A stretch of DNA of 48,314 bases from Candidatus Alistipes faecavium (GCA_019118605.1 DWYP01000021.1:1-48314); one strand, 5' to 3'; positions 15,753 to 24,067 are shown, numbered from the stretch's first letter. Made by a program: numbers and translations. The notes: generated by a model not told the origin, from the sequence alone.

Positions 15753-17021
15753 ATGAAGTGCGCGACGTTGAAAATCCGCCTGCTGGCGCTGTGCCTGTTC
15801 GCCGTTTCGGGCGCCGTGGCGCAGACCGCCCCCGAGGATCTTGTCCGGAACCGCGACCGCGCGGCCGGCATCTACCACTCCTACGAATACCTGCCCGGAG
15901 CGGACGTCCCGGCTCCGAAGGGATACGAACCCTTCTATATCAGCCATTACGGACGCCACGGCAGCCGCTACCATATCTCTCAGGCCGCCTACGAACAACC
16001 GCTCAAGGCTTTGCGGAAAGCCGCTGCCGCGGGGACGCTGACACCCCGGGGCGAGGAGATCCTTGCCGTGGCCGAGGCCCTTGCCGAAGACGCGCGGCTG
16101 CGTTACGGCGACCTTTCGCCGCGCGGCGTCGGGGAACATCGCGGCATTGCCGAACGGATGTTCGCGGCCTATCCGGAGGTTTTCTCCACGGCCCGCGGGC
16201 GCGAATGCCTCGTGGAGTGCCGTTCGACCCTTGTGCCGCGCTGCATCCTGAGCATGTCGGCCTTCAGCGAGCGCCTCAAGGAGCTGAACCCTGCAATCCG
16301 CATCACGCGCGACGCCAGCGCCCGCTACCTCGACTACATGGCCAACGGCACGGCGCAAAACGCCGTCAACAAGGAGGCCGGACGCGTCGCCGACAGTGTT
16401 TTCCACGCCTGGGTGCATCCCGAACGGGTGATCGGCGTGCTGACGACCGATCCCTCGAGCATCGGCGATCCCGACAAGTTCGTACACCGGCTTTTCAACC
16501 TGCTCTCCATCATGCAGGATGCCAGCCACCTCGGCCTCGAACCCTTCTACGACCTGTTCACCGACGAGGAGCTCTATGACCTATGGGCCGCGGAGAATGT
16601 CCGCCGCTACCTGCAGATGGGGCCCTCGGCACGTTTCGGCGAGGGGATTGTGGCCGATGCCCGGCCGCTGCTGCGCAACATCGTCGAGACGGCCCAGGAG
16701 GTGATCGACGGGAAGCTGCCCCTGTCGGCGTCGCTCCGCTTCGGGCATGACACCTACATCATCCCGCTCCTGGCGCTGATGGGCGTCGAGCACGCCTCGG
16801 CCCGGGAGTCGGATCTCGCGGAGGTCGCTTCGGTATGGAGCGTGGAGCGGGTTTCGCCCATGGCCGCCAACCTGCAGCTGGTCTTCTTCCGCCATCCGAA
16901 AACGGGCGACGTGCGGGTGCGGGTGCTGCACAACGAACACGACGCCAACCTTCCGATAGAAGGAGGGCCGTATTATCCGTGGCCGGTGCTGAAGGCCTAT
17001 TTCGAGGCGCTCTGCCAATAA
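15753..17021 (+). CDS. secreted histidine phosphatase, MINPP-like (inositol phosphate phosphatase)
   Basis: 422 residues with a cleavable signal peptide (LLALCLFAVSGAVAQ). ISHYGRHGSRYHI is the RHG motif with the catalytic His. SLRFGHDTYIIPLLALMGV is the second catalytic region, giving the HD proton-donor form rather than the HAE form typical of MINPP enzymes. Overall layout (YLPGADVPAPKGYEPFYISHYGRHGSRY) resembles Bacteroidota multiple inositol polyphosphate phosphatases that degrade dietary phytate. Because of the HD form, a broader acid phosphatase activity cannot be excluded. It is translated just after cyuA. The stop codon TAA forms the start of a 9-bp tandem repeat array, so the 3' end lies on unstable DNA. 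Confidence 0.85.
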   Translation: MKCATLKIRLLALCLFAVSGAVAQTAPEDLVRNRDRAAGIYHSYEYLPGADVPAPKGYEPFYISHYGRHGSRYHISQAAYEQPLKALRKAAAAGTLTPRGEEILAVAEALAEDARLRYGDLSPRGVGEHRGIAERMFAAYPEVFSTARGRECLVECRSTLVPRCILSMSAFSERLKELNPAIRITRDASARYLDYMANGTAQNAVNKEAGRVADSVFHAWVHPERVIGVLTTDPSSIGDPDKFVHRLFNLLSIMQDASHLGLEPFYDLFTDEELYDLWAAENVRRYLQMGPSARFGEGIVADARPLLRNIVETAQEVIDGKLPLSASLRFGHDTYIIPLLALMGVEHASARESDLAEVASVWSVERVSPMAANLQLVFFRHPKTGDVRVRVLHNEHDANLPIEGGPYYPWPVLKAYFEALCQ

Positions 17022-17083
17022 CCGCCCTGACCGCCCTGACCGCCCTGACCACCCTGACCACCCTGACCACCCTGACCACCCTG
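17021..17083. repeat. seven tandem 9-bp repeats starting in a stop codon
   Basis: Three exact copies of ACCGCCCTG are followed by four exact copies of ACCACCCTG, without interruption. The first A is the last base of the phosphatase stop codon. The period is a multiple of three. The clean split between two unit types suggests recent stepwise expansion. Confidence 0.95.
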
Positions 17084-17113
17084 CGAACCATTTTCGTCAG
17101 TTTCTTTGCGGCC

Positions 17114-17151
17114 GAAAAAAATGCGGCAGCCTTGCACAGGCTGCCGCATTT
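17114..17151 (-). terminator. terminator for waaA
   Basis: A 13-bp perfect stem (AAATGCGGCAGCC with GGCTGCCGCATTT, 7-base loop). On the minus strand a T-run follows, so it serves waaA; it may also stop the convergent phosphatase transcript. It lies about 220 bases beyond the waaA stop. Confidence 0.8.
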
Positions 17152-17187
17152 GTGTATGTGCCGCGCTTCGGCGGGCGATCCGCTTTA

Positions 17188-17337
17188 TCCTTCCCCTTTT
17201 TCTTCCTCTCTTTCTTTCCCTCTTTTCTTTTCCCCTCTTCCTCTTCCCTCTCTCTTCCTCTTCCCTCTCTCTTCCTCTTCCCTCTCTCTTCCCTCTCTCT
17301 TCCTCTTCCCTCTCTCTTCCCTCTTCCCTCTTCCTTT
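17188..17337. repeat. uninterrupted 150-base polypyrimidine tract
   Basis: From 17188 to 17337 the plus strand contains only C and T, mostly as CTCTTCCTCTTCC-type short repeats. In waaA mRNA this is a 150-base purine-only 3' untranslated segment, just after the stop codon. It sits between two convergent genes. The frame across it encodes only Leu/Ser/Pro/Phe runs and is not a gene. Confidence 0.97.
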
Positions 17338-17369
17338 ACACTGCCCCCCTCTCCAGGGCCCCGGGGCTG

Positions 17370-18599
17370 CTACTCCTGGAAGATGGTTTTGATGATGATC
17401 GACGTGGCCCCCTGATGGCGGGTCGTGTAGTCCTTGGCGATGCGGCTGGTCTTCTGGAGGAATACCTCGTTGTCACGCAGCGGCGTGAACCATTCGCGCA
17501 GCTGCGCGTAGTCGCTGACCGAACGTGCCGCGCCGAGCGTCACGAGGTCGCGGGCCTCCTTGAACTTTTCGTAGTTGGGCCCGAATGCCACCGGAAGCCC
17601 GAATGTCGCGGCCTCGAGCGTGTTGTGGATGCCGACGCCGAAACCTCCGCCGATGTAGCTCCAGGTGGCATAGCTGTATACCGAGGCGAGAATGCCCACG
17701 GTGTCGAGAATCAGCACCTGACGCGATCCGTACCCGGTGCGGGAGGTGCACTGCGTGTAACGCAGCGTCCCGCCGCGGACTTCCCCGATGATGCGGGCGA
17801 TGCGCCCTTCGTCCATTTCGTGCGGTGCGATGATGAACTTCACCTCGGGGTTGTCGTTGATCAGGCGGATGAGCAGCTCTTCGTCGGGGCCCCAGGTCGA
17901 CCCGGCGACGAAGAGGCGGCTGTCGCCCTTGAATCGGTCGATGATGTCGATGCGCTTGGCCGTGCGGGTGATCTCCGCCACGCGGTCGAAGCGCGTGTCT
18001 CCGGCAACCAGCACGTTGTCGAATCCCAGCGTTGCGAGCAGCTCCTTCGACTCCTCGTTCTGGACAAAGAGCACGTCGAAGGTCTCGAGCGCCTGACGCC
18101 ACCAGCCCCCATAGGGGCGGAAGAAGATGGAGTTGCGGCGGAAGATCGCCGAGACGATGTAGGTGCGGACCTTGCAGCGGCGGAGTTCGCGCAGCAGGTT
18201 GAGCCAGTACTCGTATTTGACGAAGATGGCGATCTCGGGATGGGCGATGTCGAGGAAGCGGCGGGCGTTCCGCGAGGTGTCGAGCGGCAGGTAGAAGAGG
18301 TAGTCGGCCCCTTTGTAGTCCTTGCGGATCTCGTAGCCCGAGGGGGAGAAGAAGGTGAGCAGGATCTTGTATTCGGGATGCGTCCTGCGCAGGTTCTCGA
18401 TGATCGGGCGTCCCTGTTCGAATTCTCCGAGCGAGGCGACGTGAATCCAGATGATACGTGCCTCGGGGTCGATCGTCTCGCGCATGCGTCGGAACAGATC
18501 CCTGCGGCCGTCGATCCAGAGCCGGGCTTTTTTATGCCGCAGGGCCGCAAGGCGGACAGCCCAGGCATAAAGAATCAGACCGAGATTATAAAACCACAT
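17370..18599 (-). CDS. waaA: 3-deoxy-D-manno-octulosonic acid (Kdo) transferase
   Basis: 409 residues of a GT-B glycosyltransferase. The N terminus has a membrane-anchoring hydrophobic segment (MWFYNLGLILYAWAVRLAAL). IWIHVASLGEFEQGRPII is the WaaA acceptor-side motif with catalytic Glu, as in VGE/LGE. FVAGSTWGPDEE and FIIAPHEMDEGRI carry the CMP-Kdo-binding residues, and YIGGGFGVGIHNTLEAATFGLPVAFGPNYEKF is the conserved C-terminal domain. It adds Kdo to lipid IVA at the inner membrane in lipid A/LPS core synthesis. It has its own promoter with a leader of about 85 bases that can form the stem GGCAGAG/CTCTGCC. It is monocistronic. Confidence 0.96.
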   Translation of the reverse strand: MWFYNLGLILYAWAVRLAALRHKKARLWIDGRRDLFRRMRETIDPEARIIWIHVASLGEFEQGRPIIENLRRTHPEYKILLTFFSPSGYEIRKDYKGADYLFYLPLDTSRNARRFLDIAHPEIAIFVKYEYWLNLLRELRRCKVRTYIVSAIFRRNSIFFRPYGGWWRQALETFDVLFVQNEESKELLATLGFDNVLVAGDTRFDRVAEITRTAKRIDIIDRFKGDSRLFVAGSTWGPDEELLIRLINDNPEVKFIIAPHEMDEGRIARIIGEVRGGTLRYTQCTSRTGYGSRQVLILDTVGILASVYSYATWSYIGGGFGVGIHNTLEAATFGLPVAFGPNYEKFKEARDLVTLGAARSVSDYAQLREWFTPLRDNEVFLQKTSRIAKDYTTRHQGATSIIIKTIFQE

Positions 18600-18690
18600 C
18601 GGTAGTTACGGTGTTGAAGTTCCACTGTCTCCGCCCCCGGCAGAGATGCTTGTCAGTCGCTCTGCCTCAAGGGCTTGTTCATAAGTTCCG

Positions 18691-18721
18691 CAAAGATAAC
18701 ATATTTTGCCGGAACTGCAAA
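18691..18721 (-). promoter_or_regulatory. promoter of waaA
   Basis: On the minus strand TTTG at 18721-18718 and TATCTTTG at 18698-18691 are 19 bases apart, both exact. It lies directly after the yraN stop codon. Confidence 0.8.
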
Positions 18722-18722
18722 A

Positions 18723-19223
18723 TTACCAGTTGAATTCCAGGGCATTTTCGATCAGCTCGACGTGCGCCGCACCGTCCTCCGCCATCTCGACTTTCGCCAG
18801 GTCGAACTGCGCCTCGCCGTCCCACCGCACGGCCCGCAGATAGGCCGCCGCGGCGCGCGAAAGGGCCTGGCATTTGCGGCGTGTGAGGGCTGCTTCGGGA
18901 GGCGTCAGGGCCCCGGCCTGCCGGGTCTTGACCTCCACAAAATGGAGGATGCCCCGGTGCGCCGCCACGATGTCCAGCTCGTAGATGCCCTGCCTCCAGT
19001 TGAGCGCCCGGATGTCGTATCCCGCGTGCCGGAGGTGTTCGGTGGCGGCCCGCTCACCCGTGCGTCCTGTCTCGGCCCGCTCTCCCGTGCGTCCCGTTGC
19101 GGCCCGGGTCTCCGCACCTGCCCCGGCCCGCCCGTCCGCGCCTCCCGTGTCGGCCCGCCTTTCCATGCGTTCCGTTCCGATTCGTCTCTCCATGCGCCCC
19201 GTATCGGCCTTCGCCCCCGTCAT
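18723..19223 (-). CDS. yraN: YraN/UPF0102 family protein with repeat-expanded N terminus
   Basis: 166 residues, about 45 more than usual for the family. The conserved part starts near residue 47: GRTGERAATEHLRHAGYDIRALNWRQGIYELDIVAAHRGILHFVEVKTRQ contains the nuclease-like E-L-D...E-V-K core of the Holliday-junction-resolvase-like fold, followed by RRKCQALSRAAAAYL. The extra N terminus is a run of 9-residue repeats (DTGRMERRI, GTERMERRA, DTGGADGRA, ATGRTGERA, ETGRTGERA) encoded by a 27-bp tandem array. The start at 19223 overlaps the tyrA stop by ATGA, implying translational coupling. Function of the family is uncertain; DNA repair or processing is inferred from the fold. Third gene of the pepE-tyrA-yraN operon. 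Confidence 0.88.
   Translation of the reverse strand: MTGAKADTGRMERRIGTERMERRADTGGADGRAGAGAETRAATGRTGERAETGRTGERAATEHLRHAGYDIRALNWRQGIYELDIVAAHRGILHFVEVKTRQAGALTPPEAALTRRKCQALSRAAAAYLRAVRWDGEAQFDLAKVEMAEDGAAHVELIENALEFNW
19046..19204. repeat. in-frame 27-bp tandem array inside yraN
   Basis: Six consecutive units start with CGGCCCG or a variant: 19046-19072, 19073-19099, 19100-19123 (24 bp), 19124-19150, 19151-19177 and 19178-19204. All lengths are multiples of three, so the yraN frame is kept. The units encode variants of x-T-G-R-x-E-R-R-A. Confidence 0.9.
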
Positions 19224-20062
19224 TTGATGATGCGTTGGATGGTGTTGGCGCGGTCCATGAGCCCCTTCAGCCCCTCGGCGTCGTCGCGTTCGATCATCCG
19301 GCGCATGATCTGCAGCTGGTGGATGTGCTCGCGCAGGACATCCAGGACGTTGTACTTGTTGCGCAGCAGGATCGGCACCCACGTTGCCGCGGAACTCTTC
19401 GCCAGGCGCACCGTGCTCTCGAAACCTCCGCCCGCCAGGTCGAAGATGTGCCGCTCCTCGCGCTCCTTCTCGAGTACCGTGAGGGCCAGGGCGAACGACG
19501 TGACGTGGGAGATGTGCGAGACATAGGCCGTGTGAAGGTCATGCTCCTCGGGATCCATGTAGACCATCGGGCACTCCAGCGCGCGGAAGATCGCCTCGAT
19601 GCGCGCCACGGCGTCGGGATCGCTGTGCGCGGTGTCGCACAGCACGACGTTGCGCCCCGAGAAGGCGCCGCGCTGTGCGGCCCGGGGGCCGCTGTACTCC
19701 GTGCCCCACATGGGGTGCACGGCAACGAACCGCCCGCGGTGCGCGTGCATGGCGATCACCTCGCACAGCTCGCTCTTGATCGAGCCGACGTCCATGACCA
19801 CCTGGCGGTCATTCACCCGGTTGAGGGCCTTGACGGCCATCAGGGGGATGGTGTCGACGGGCGTGGCCAGCACGATGAGGTCGGCCTCGGCAACTCCCTG
19901 CTCGAAGGAGACGATGCGGTCGGCGAGCCCCATCTTCAGGGCTTCGGCGGCGTGCTGCTCGGAGTTTTCGACCCCGAGGATCTCCGAGGCGATGCCGTGG
20001 TCGCGCAGGGCCAGGGCGAACGAGCCTCCGATGAGACCCAAACCGGCAATCAGTGCTTTCAT
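19220..20062 (-). CDS. tyrA: prephenate dehydrogenase
   Basis: 280 residues. The N-terminal Rossmann domain begins ALIAGLGLIGGSFALALRD (G-x-G-x-x-G for NAD), with LGVEN as the acidic end of beta-2. ATPVDTIPLMAV, DVGSIKSELCE and FVAVHPMWGTEYSGPRAA form the prephenate-binding part, including the catalytic His in HPMWGTE. HISHVTSFALAL and GGGFESTVRLAKSS are in the helical dimer domain. It oxidises prephenate to 4-hydroxyphenylpyruvate for tyrosine. No ACT or chorismate mutase domain is attached. It follows pepE by 13 bases and overlaps yraN by four. Confidence 0.95.
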   Translation of the reverse strand: MKALIAGLGLIGGSFALALRDHGIASEILGVENSEQHAAEALKMGLADRIVSFEQGVAEADLIVLATPVDTIPLMAVKALNRVNDRQVVMDVGSIKSELCEVIAMHAHRGRFVAVHPMWGTEYSGPRAAQRGAFSGRNVVLCDTAHSDPDAVARIEAIFRALECPMVYMDPEEHDLHTAYVSHISHVTSFALALTVLEKEREERHIFDLAGGGFESTVRLAKSSAATWVPILLRNKYNVLDVLREHIHQLQIMRRMIERDDAEGLKGLMDRANTIQRIIK

Positions 20063-20075
20063 ATACCTATTTTAT

Positions 20076-20777
20076 TTATAAAAGAAACGACAGATTGTCG
20101 CCCGGCCGGACTTCGAAGGTCTCGGTTCCTTTCCGGAAGATGCGCATCGGGCGTTTCCCGATCAGCTCGAGGCGTCCCTGCTCGAGGCGCAGCATGCACC
20201 CTTCGCGCAGCCCGACGACCCAGCGGCGCGGATTGGCCTCGATGAACTCGAGGATACGTTGTTCGCGAGTCTCCCCGGCGTGCCCTTCGGGGTTGGCGTC
20301 GAGGTAGTGGGGGTTGATCTGGAACTTCACGGCCCCGATGGCGCGGAACGACTCGGGCTGGACGATCGGCATGTCGTTCGTGGTGCAGATCGTCGGGCAG
20401 CAAACGTTGCTTCCTGCCGACCATCCGACATAGGGCACCCCGGCGCGTATGCGGCGCAGGATGGCCTGCATGAGGCCCTGCTGCTGCATCTTGCGGGCCA
20501 GGGCGAAGGTGTTTCCGCCTCCCACGCAGATGGCCTTTGCCGAGCGGATCATGGCTGCGGGATCCTTGGCGCGGTGTACGGAGCGTACGCGGATGCCGAG
20601 CTCGGCGAAGCGATCCTGTACCTTTCGTTCGTATTCGGCGTAGGAGAAGGTGACGGCGGCGTAGGGTACGAAAACCAGTTCGTCGACGCCTGCCAGGAAG
20701 CGTTGGATTTCGGGCAGCGGGTAGCGCAGGTATTCCTCGCCGGCGTTGGTGGAATTCGAGATGAGGAGTAATTTCAT
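20076..20777 (-). CDS. pepE: dipeptidase E (alpha-aspartyl dipeptidase)
   Basis: 233 residues of peptidase family S51. ICVGGGNTFALARKMQQQG and VPYVGWSAGSNVCCPTICTTNDMPI carry the nucleophile elbow G-W-S-A-G-S with the catalytic Ser. INPHYLDANPEGHAGETREQRI supplies the conserved His and the region that reads the aspartate. It cleaves dipeptides with N-terminal Asp in the cytoplasm. It is the first gene of the leftward pepE-tyrA-yraN operon. The ATG at 20777 is directly followed by the family start MKLLLISNSTNAG. Confidence 0.94.
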   Translation of the reverse strand: MKLLLISNSTNAGEEYLRYPLPEIQRFLAGVDELVFVPYAAVTFSYAEYERKVQDRFAELGIRVRSVHRAKDPAAMIRSAKAICVGGGNTFALARKMQQQGLMQAILRRIRAGVPYVGWSAGSNVCCPTICTTNDMPIVQPESFRAIGAVKFQINPHYLDANPEGHAGETREQRILEFIEANPRRWVVGLREGCMLRLEQGRLELIGKRPMRIFRKGTETFEVRPGDNLSFLL

Positions 20778-20854
20778 AATATGCTGAAATATAGAATAAT
20801 GCGAGTTATTTTGTGCTAAATGTCGAAGATATTGTGAATAAAAAATCGGCTTGT

Positions 20855-20888
20855 TTTGTCAAAAGTAATAAAAAAAGTGTTACTTTTG
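20855..20888 (+). promoter_or_regulatory. promoter of the acpP-fabF-rnc-radC operon
   Basis: TTTG at 20855-20858 and TACTTTTG at 20881-20888, 22 bases apart. The AT-rich divergent gap (20778-20955) must also hold the pepE promoter, which I could not place with confidence. Confidence 0.7.
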
Positions 20889-20955
20889 CGCAAAATCATT
20901 TTGGAAATATCAAGTACTGTTTCCTATATTTTGTTTAACTAAAAACTTAAAAGTT

Positions 20956-21192
20956 ATGTCAGAAGTTCAGTCAAAAGTTGTCGAGATCATCGTCGACAAG
21001 CTGGGTGTCAAGGAGTCGGAGGTAGTTCCCGAGGCCAGCTTTACCAACCACCTGGGCGCAGACTCGCTCGACACCGTAGAGTTGATCATGGAGTTCGAGA
21101 AGGCTTTCGATATCCAGATCCCCGACGAGGATGCTGAAAAGATCGCTACCGTAGGTGACGCCATCAAGTACATCGAGGAGCACAAGAAATAG
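20956..21192 (+). CDS. acpP: acyl carrier protein
   Basis: 78 residues, acidic. The phosphopantetheine attachment motif is [16 protein letters not shown], with Ser37. It carries acyl chains in type II fatty acid synthesis. It lies first in an operon with fabF, a very common order in bacteria. Confidence 0.98.
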   Translation: MSEVQSKVVEIIVDKLGVKESEVVPEASFTNHLGADSLDTVELIMEFEKAFDIQIPDEDAEKIATVGDAIKYIEEHKK

Positions 21193-21237
21193 TTTTTCGT
21201 TTTTTACAATCAATTGGTAAACAAAGTCTTGGATTTT

Positions 21238-22485
21238 ATGACAGGAAGAAGAGTAGTTGTTACGGGCATCGGTACGATCAATCCGATTGGCAACAATATC
21301 GAAGAGTTTTTCTCGAATCTTGAAAAAGGTGTCAGCGGGGCCGCACCGATTACTCATTTCAATGCCGAAAAGTTCAAGACCCAGTTTGCCTGCGAGGTAA
21401 AAAATTACGACCCGGCCCAGTATTTCGACCGCAAGGAGGTCCGCAAGTACGACCTCTTCACGCAGTATGCCCTGATCGCCGCCACGCAGGCCGTGGAGGA
21501 TTCGGCCCTCGATCTCGAGAAGGTCGACAAGGAGCAGGTGGGCGTCATCTGGAGCTCGGGCATCGGAGGCATCAAATCGTTCTTCGATGAGTGTCTGGGC
21601 TGGGCCGCAGGGGATGGAACCCCGCGGTTTAGCCCGTTTTTTATTCCCCGCATGATCTCCGACATTGCCGCAGGCTTCATCTCCATGAAGTACGGCTTCA
21701 TGGGCCCGAACTACTGTACGGTTTCGGCCTGCGCCTCCTCGAACCACGGCCTGATCGCCGCATTCGACGCCATCCGCTACGGCAAGGCCGACGTGATGGT
21801 TGCGGGCGGTTCGGAGGCTGCGGTCAACGAGCCTGCGGTCGGAGGTTTCAACTCCATGCAGGCGCTTTCGACGCGCAACAGCGATCCGCAGCATGCCTCG
21901 CGCCCCTTCGATAAGGATCGCGACGGCTTCGTGATCGGTGAGGGCGCCGGGGCGCTGGTTCTTGAGGAGTACGAACACGCCAAGGCCCGCGGAGCGAAGA
22001 TCTATTGCGAGATCATCGGCGGCGGGGCATCGGCCGACGCCTACCACTTCACGGCACCCCATCCGGAAGGAAAGGGCGCCATCAAGGCGATGCGCGATGC
22101 CATCAAGGACGCGGGCATCCGTCCCGAAGAGATCGACTACGTGAACGTTCACGGCACCTCGACGCCCGCCGGAGACCTTCCGGAGCTGAAGGCCGTTGCC
22201 GAGGTGCTCGGCGAGCATGTCTACGAGGTCAACATCTCCTCGACGAAATCCATGACGGGCCACCTGCTGGGTGCTGCCGGCGCCGTCGAGGCCCTGGCCT
22301 GCATCTTCGCCATGACGCACGGCGTGGTGCCCCCGACGATCAACTGCGAGAACCTCGATCCGGAGATCGACCCGCGCCTGAACCTCACGCTCAACGAGCC
22401 TCAGAAGCGGGATATCAAGTGTGCCCTGAGCAACACGTTCGGATTCGGCGGCCACAACTCGACGCTGATCTTCCGCAAGCTCTAA
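21238..22485 (+). CDS. fabF: 3-oxoacyl-ACP synthase II (KAS II)
   Basis: 415 residues with the full thiolase-fold catalytic set: Cys165 in TVSACASSNHG, His in NVHGTSTPAGD and His in KSMTGHLLGAAGAVEA, plus the C-terminal NTFGFGGHNSTLIF loop. It elongates acyl-ACP with malonyl-ACP. The ATG at 21238 (MTGRRVVVTGIG) is preferred. An in-frame TTG at 21214 would add eight residues not found in the family. It is 45 bases downstream of acpP. Confidence 0.97.
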   Translation: MTGRRVVVTGIGTINPIGNNIEEFFSNLEKGVSGAAPITHFNAEKFKTQFACEVKNYDPAQYFDRKEVRKYDLFTQYALIAATQAVEDSALDLEKVDKEQVGVIWSSGIGGIKSFFDECLGWAAGDGTPRFSPFFIPRMISDIAAGFISMKYGFMGPNYCTVSACASSNHGLIAAFDAIRYGKADVMVAGGSEAAVNEPAVGGFNSMQALSTRNSDPQHASRPFDKDRDGFVIGEGAGALVLEEYEHAKARGAKIYCEIIGGGASADAYHFTAPHPEGKGAIKAMRDAIKDAGIRPEEIDYVNVHGTSTPAGDLPELKAVAEVLGEHVYEVNISSTKSMTGHLLGAAGAVEALACIFAMTHGVVPPTINCENLDPEIDPRLNLTLNEPQKRDIKCALSNTFGFGGHNSTLIFRKL

Positions 22486-22501
22486 ATCCCGAACCGTTGC
22501 C

Positions 22502-23275
22502 GTGATCGATTTCTTACTGCGTCCGTTGCGGCGGAATTTCGGGCGGGACAGGGCGTATTACAGAATGGTCGATGACCTGTTCGGCTTCGTGCCGCACAAC
22601 ATCGAACTCTACAAGCTGGCTTTGATTCACAAGTCAGCTTCTTTGGTTTTGGACGACGGCCGGGCGATCAACAACGAACGCCTCGAATACCTCGGCGACG
22701 CCATCATCGAAGCCGTCACTTCGGACTACCTCTTCATCGAATTCCCCGACCGCGACGAAGGGTTCATGACCCAGCTGCGCTCGAAGATCGTCTCGCGCCA
22801 GTCGCTCAACGCCCTGGCCGTGCATATCGGCCTCGACGGCTACGTGATCTCCAACGGCGCCGGGGTGGTGCAGAAACACATCTACGGAGATGCCTTCGAG
22901 GCCATGATGGGCGCCATCTACCTCGACCAGGGCTACGAATTCGTCAACCGCCTGCTGATCGGGGGGATCTATCTCCGCTACCTGAACCTCGAGGATCTCA
23001 CCGAGTCGGAGACGGATTTCAAGAGCCGCCTGATCGAGTGGGGTCAGAAGAACCGCCATCAGGTGGTTTTCCGCACGGAGCACGACAAGGAGTACGCCTC
23101 GAACCATCCGGTCTTCTACTGCAAGGTGCTGATCGACGGCATGGAGGTGGGGCACGGTTCGGGCGACTCGAAGAAGGAGGCCGAGCAGCATGCGGCATTT
23201 TCCGTGTCGCAGGGCGTGACCGACGAACAGTGCGCCTCGTTGCTCGACAGGATCGACAAACTCGCACGGCCGTGA
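22502..23275 (+). CDS. rnc: ribonuclease III
   Basis: 257 residues starting at GTG. ALIHKSAS and NERLEYLGDAIIEAVTSDYLF form the catalytic RNase III signature (ERLEYLGDA), and GDAFEAMMGAIYLDQGYE provides the second acidic set. From about residue 180 a double-stranded RNA-binding domain follows, with HPVFYCKVLIDGMEVGHGSGDSKKEAEQHAA. It processes rRNA and structured mRNAs. It lies 16 bases after fabF and overlaps radC by four bases. Confidence 0.97.
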   Translation: MIDFLLRPLRRNFGRDRAYYRMVDDLFGFVPHNIELYKLALIHKSASLVLDDGRAINNERLEYLGDAIIEAVTSDYLFIEFPDRDEGFMTQLRSKIVSRQSLNALAVHIGLDGYVISNGAGVVQKHIYGDAFEAMMGAIYLDQGYEFVNRLLIGGIYLRYLNLEDLTESETDFKSRLIEWGQKNRHQVVFRTEHDKEYASNHPVFYCKVLIDGMEVGHGSGDSKKEAEQHAAFSVSQGVTDEQCASLLDRIDKLARP

Positions 23276-23904
23276 ACCGGATTGCCGACAAAGCGGCCTT
23301 GCGGGGTATGAAGTCCCTGAGCGACGAGGAGCTGCTCACCCTGCTCGTGGAGGATGAACAGCTTGCCCGTACGCTTCTCTCCGCCTGCGGGGGCTCTCCG
23401 GCCCGCCTTGCGGGAGAGCCGGAGACGCGTTTGCGCATGATCGGAGGCCTGGGGCTGCGCAGGGCGCGGCAACTGCTTGCCGCGGCCGAATGGGGCCGCC
23501 GCGTCGCTTCGGAAGGGGTGGAGTCGGAATTTGTCACGACGAGCGACGATGTCGTGCACCTGTTCCGTCCGCAGTTAGAGGCTCTTTCGCACGAGGAGTG
23601 CTGGGCGGTCTACCTCACCTCCTCGAACCGCATCGTCGAACGGCAGCGTGTAAGCCAGGGGGGTGTCACCTCGACGGTCGTCGACCACCGGCTCATCGTC
23701 AAGCGGGCGCTGGAACTGCTCTCCACGCGCCTGATTCTGATCCACAACCATCCTTCGGGAAGCCCCGAGGCGAGTCCCCAGGACAAGGCCTTGACCGAGA
23801 AGGTCGTGCGTGCCGCGGCGCTGTTCGACATCCGCCTGCTGGACCACATCATCATCGCCCGCGAAGGGGATTTCTCGTTCCGCGCGGCGGGGCTGCTGGA
23901 GTAA
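23272..23904 (+). CDS. radC: RadC family JAB-domain protein
   Basis: 210 residues. The N-terminal third holds a helix-hairpin-helix-like region (SLSDEELLTLLVEDEQL, GLGLRRARQLLAAAEWGRR). The C-terminal JAMM/MPN domain ends with LILIHNHPSGSPEASPQDKALTEKV (H-x-H-x-x-x-x-x-x-x-S-x-x-D zinc site) and LLDHIIIAREGDFSF. The role is uncertain despite its old DNA-repair name. The GTG at 23272 overlaps the rnc stop (GTGA), indicating translational coupling. A later ATG at 23308 would cut into the conserved N terminus. Confidence 0.9.
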   Translation: MNRIADKAALRGMKSLSDEELLTLLVEDEQLARTLLSACGGSPARLAGEPETRLRMIGGLGLRRARQLLAAAEWGRRVASEGVESEFVTTSDDVVHLFRPQLEALSHEECWAVYLTSSNRIVERQRVSQGGVTSTVVDHRLIVKRALELLSTRLILIHNHPSGSPEASPQDKALTEKVVRAAALFDIRLLDHIIIAREGDFSFRAAGLLE

Positions 23905-23988
23905 CGCGCCGCAGGGCGCTTTCCCGCGCATAATACAGCGCGCTTCCCCGCATGCAGGAACGTAGTCTTCCGCGCACAAAAAAAGAGA

Positions 23989-24026
23989 AACGCACGGCCC
24001 GAATGTACGGCCGCGCGTTGTTTTTT
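23989..24026. terminator. bidirectional terminator between radC and the outer-membrane protein gene
   Basis: AACGCACGGCC pairs with GGCCGCGCGTT with one mismatch. It is flanked by A-rich sequence on the left and a T-run on the right, so it can stop transcripts from both sides. Confidence 0.75.
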
Positions 24027-24067
24027 CTTCGTACAGGCTCCCGGGACGGCGGGGCCGCCCTGCCGGG

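Noticed and set aside
17106..18605. Long plus-strand open frame through the pyrimidine tract and opposite waaA
   Set aside because: Its start is low-complexity Leu/Ser/Pro sequence from the pyrimidine tract, and the rest is the shadow of waaA.
21214..21237. TTG start adding eight residues to FabF
   Set aside because: The ATG at 21238 gives the exact family N terminus; the extension is not seen in KAS II proteins.
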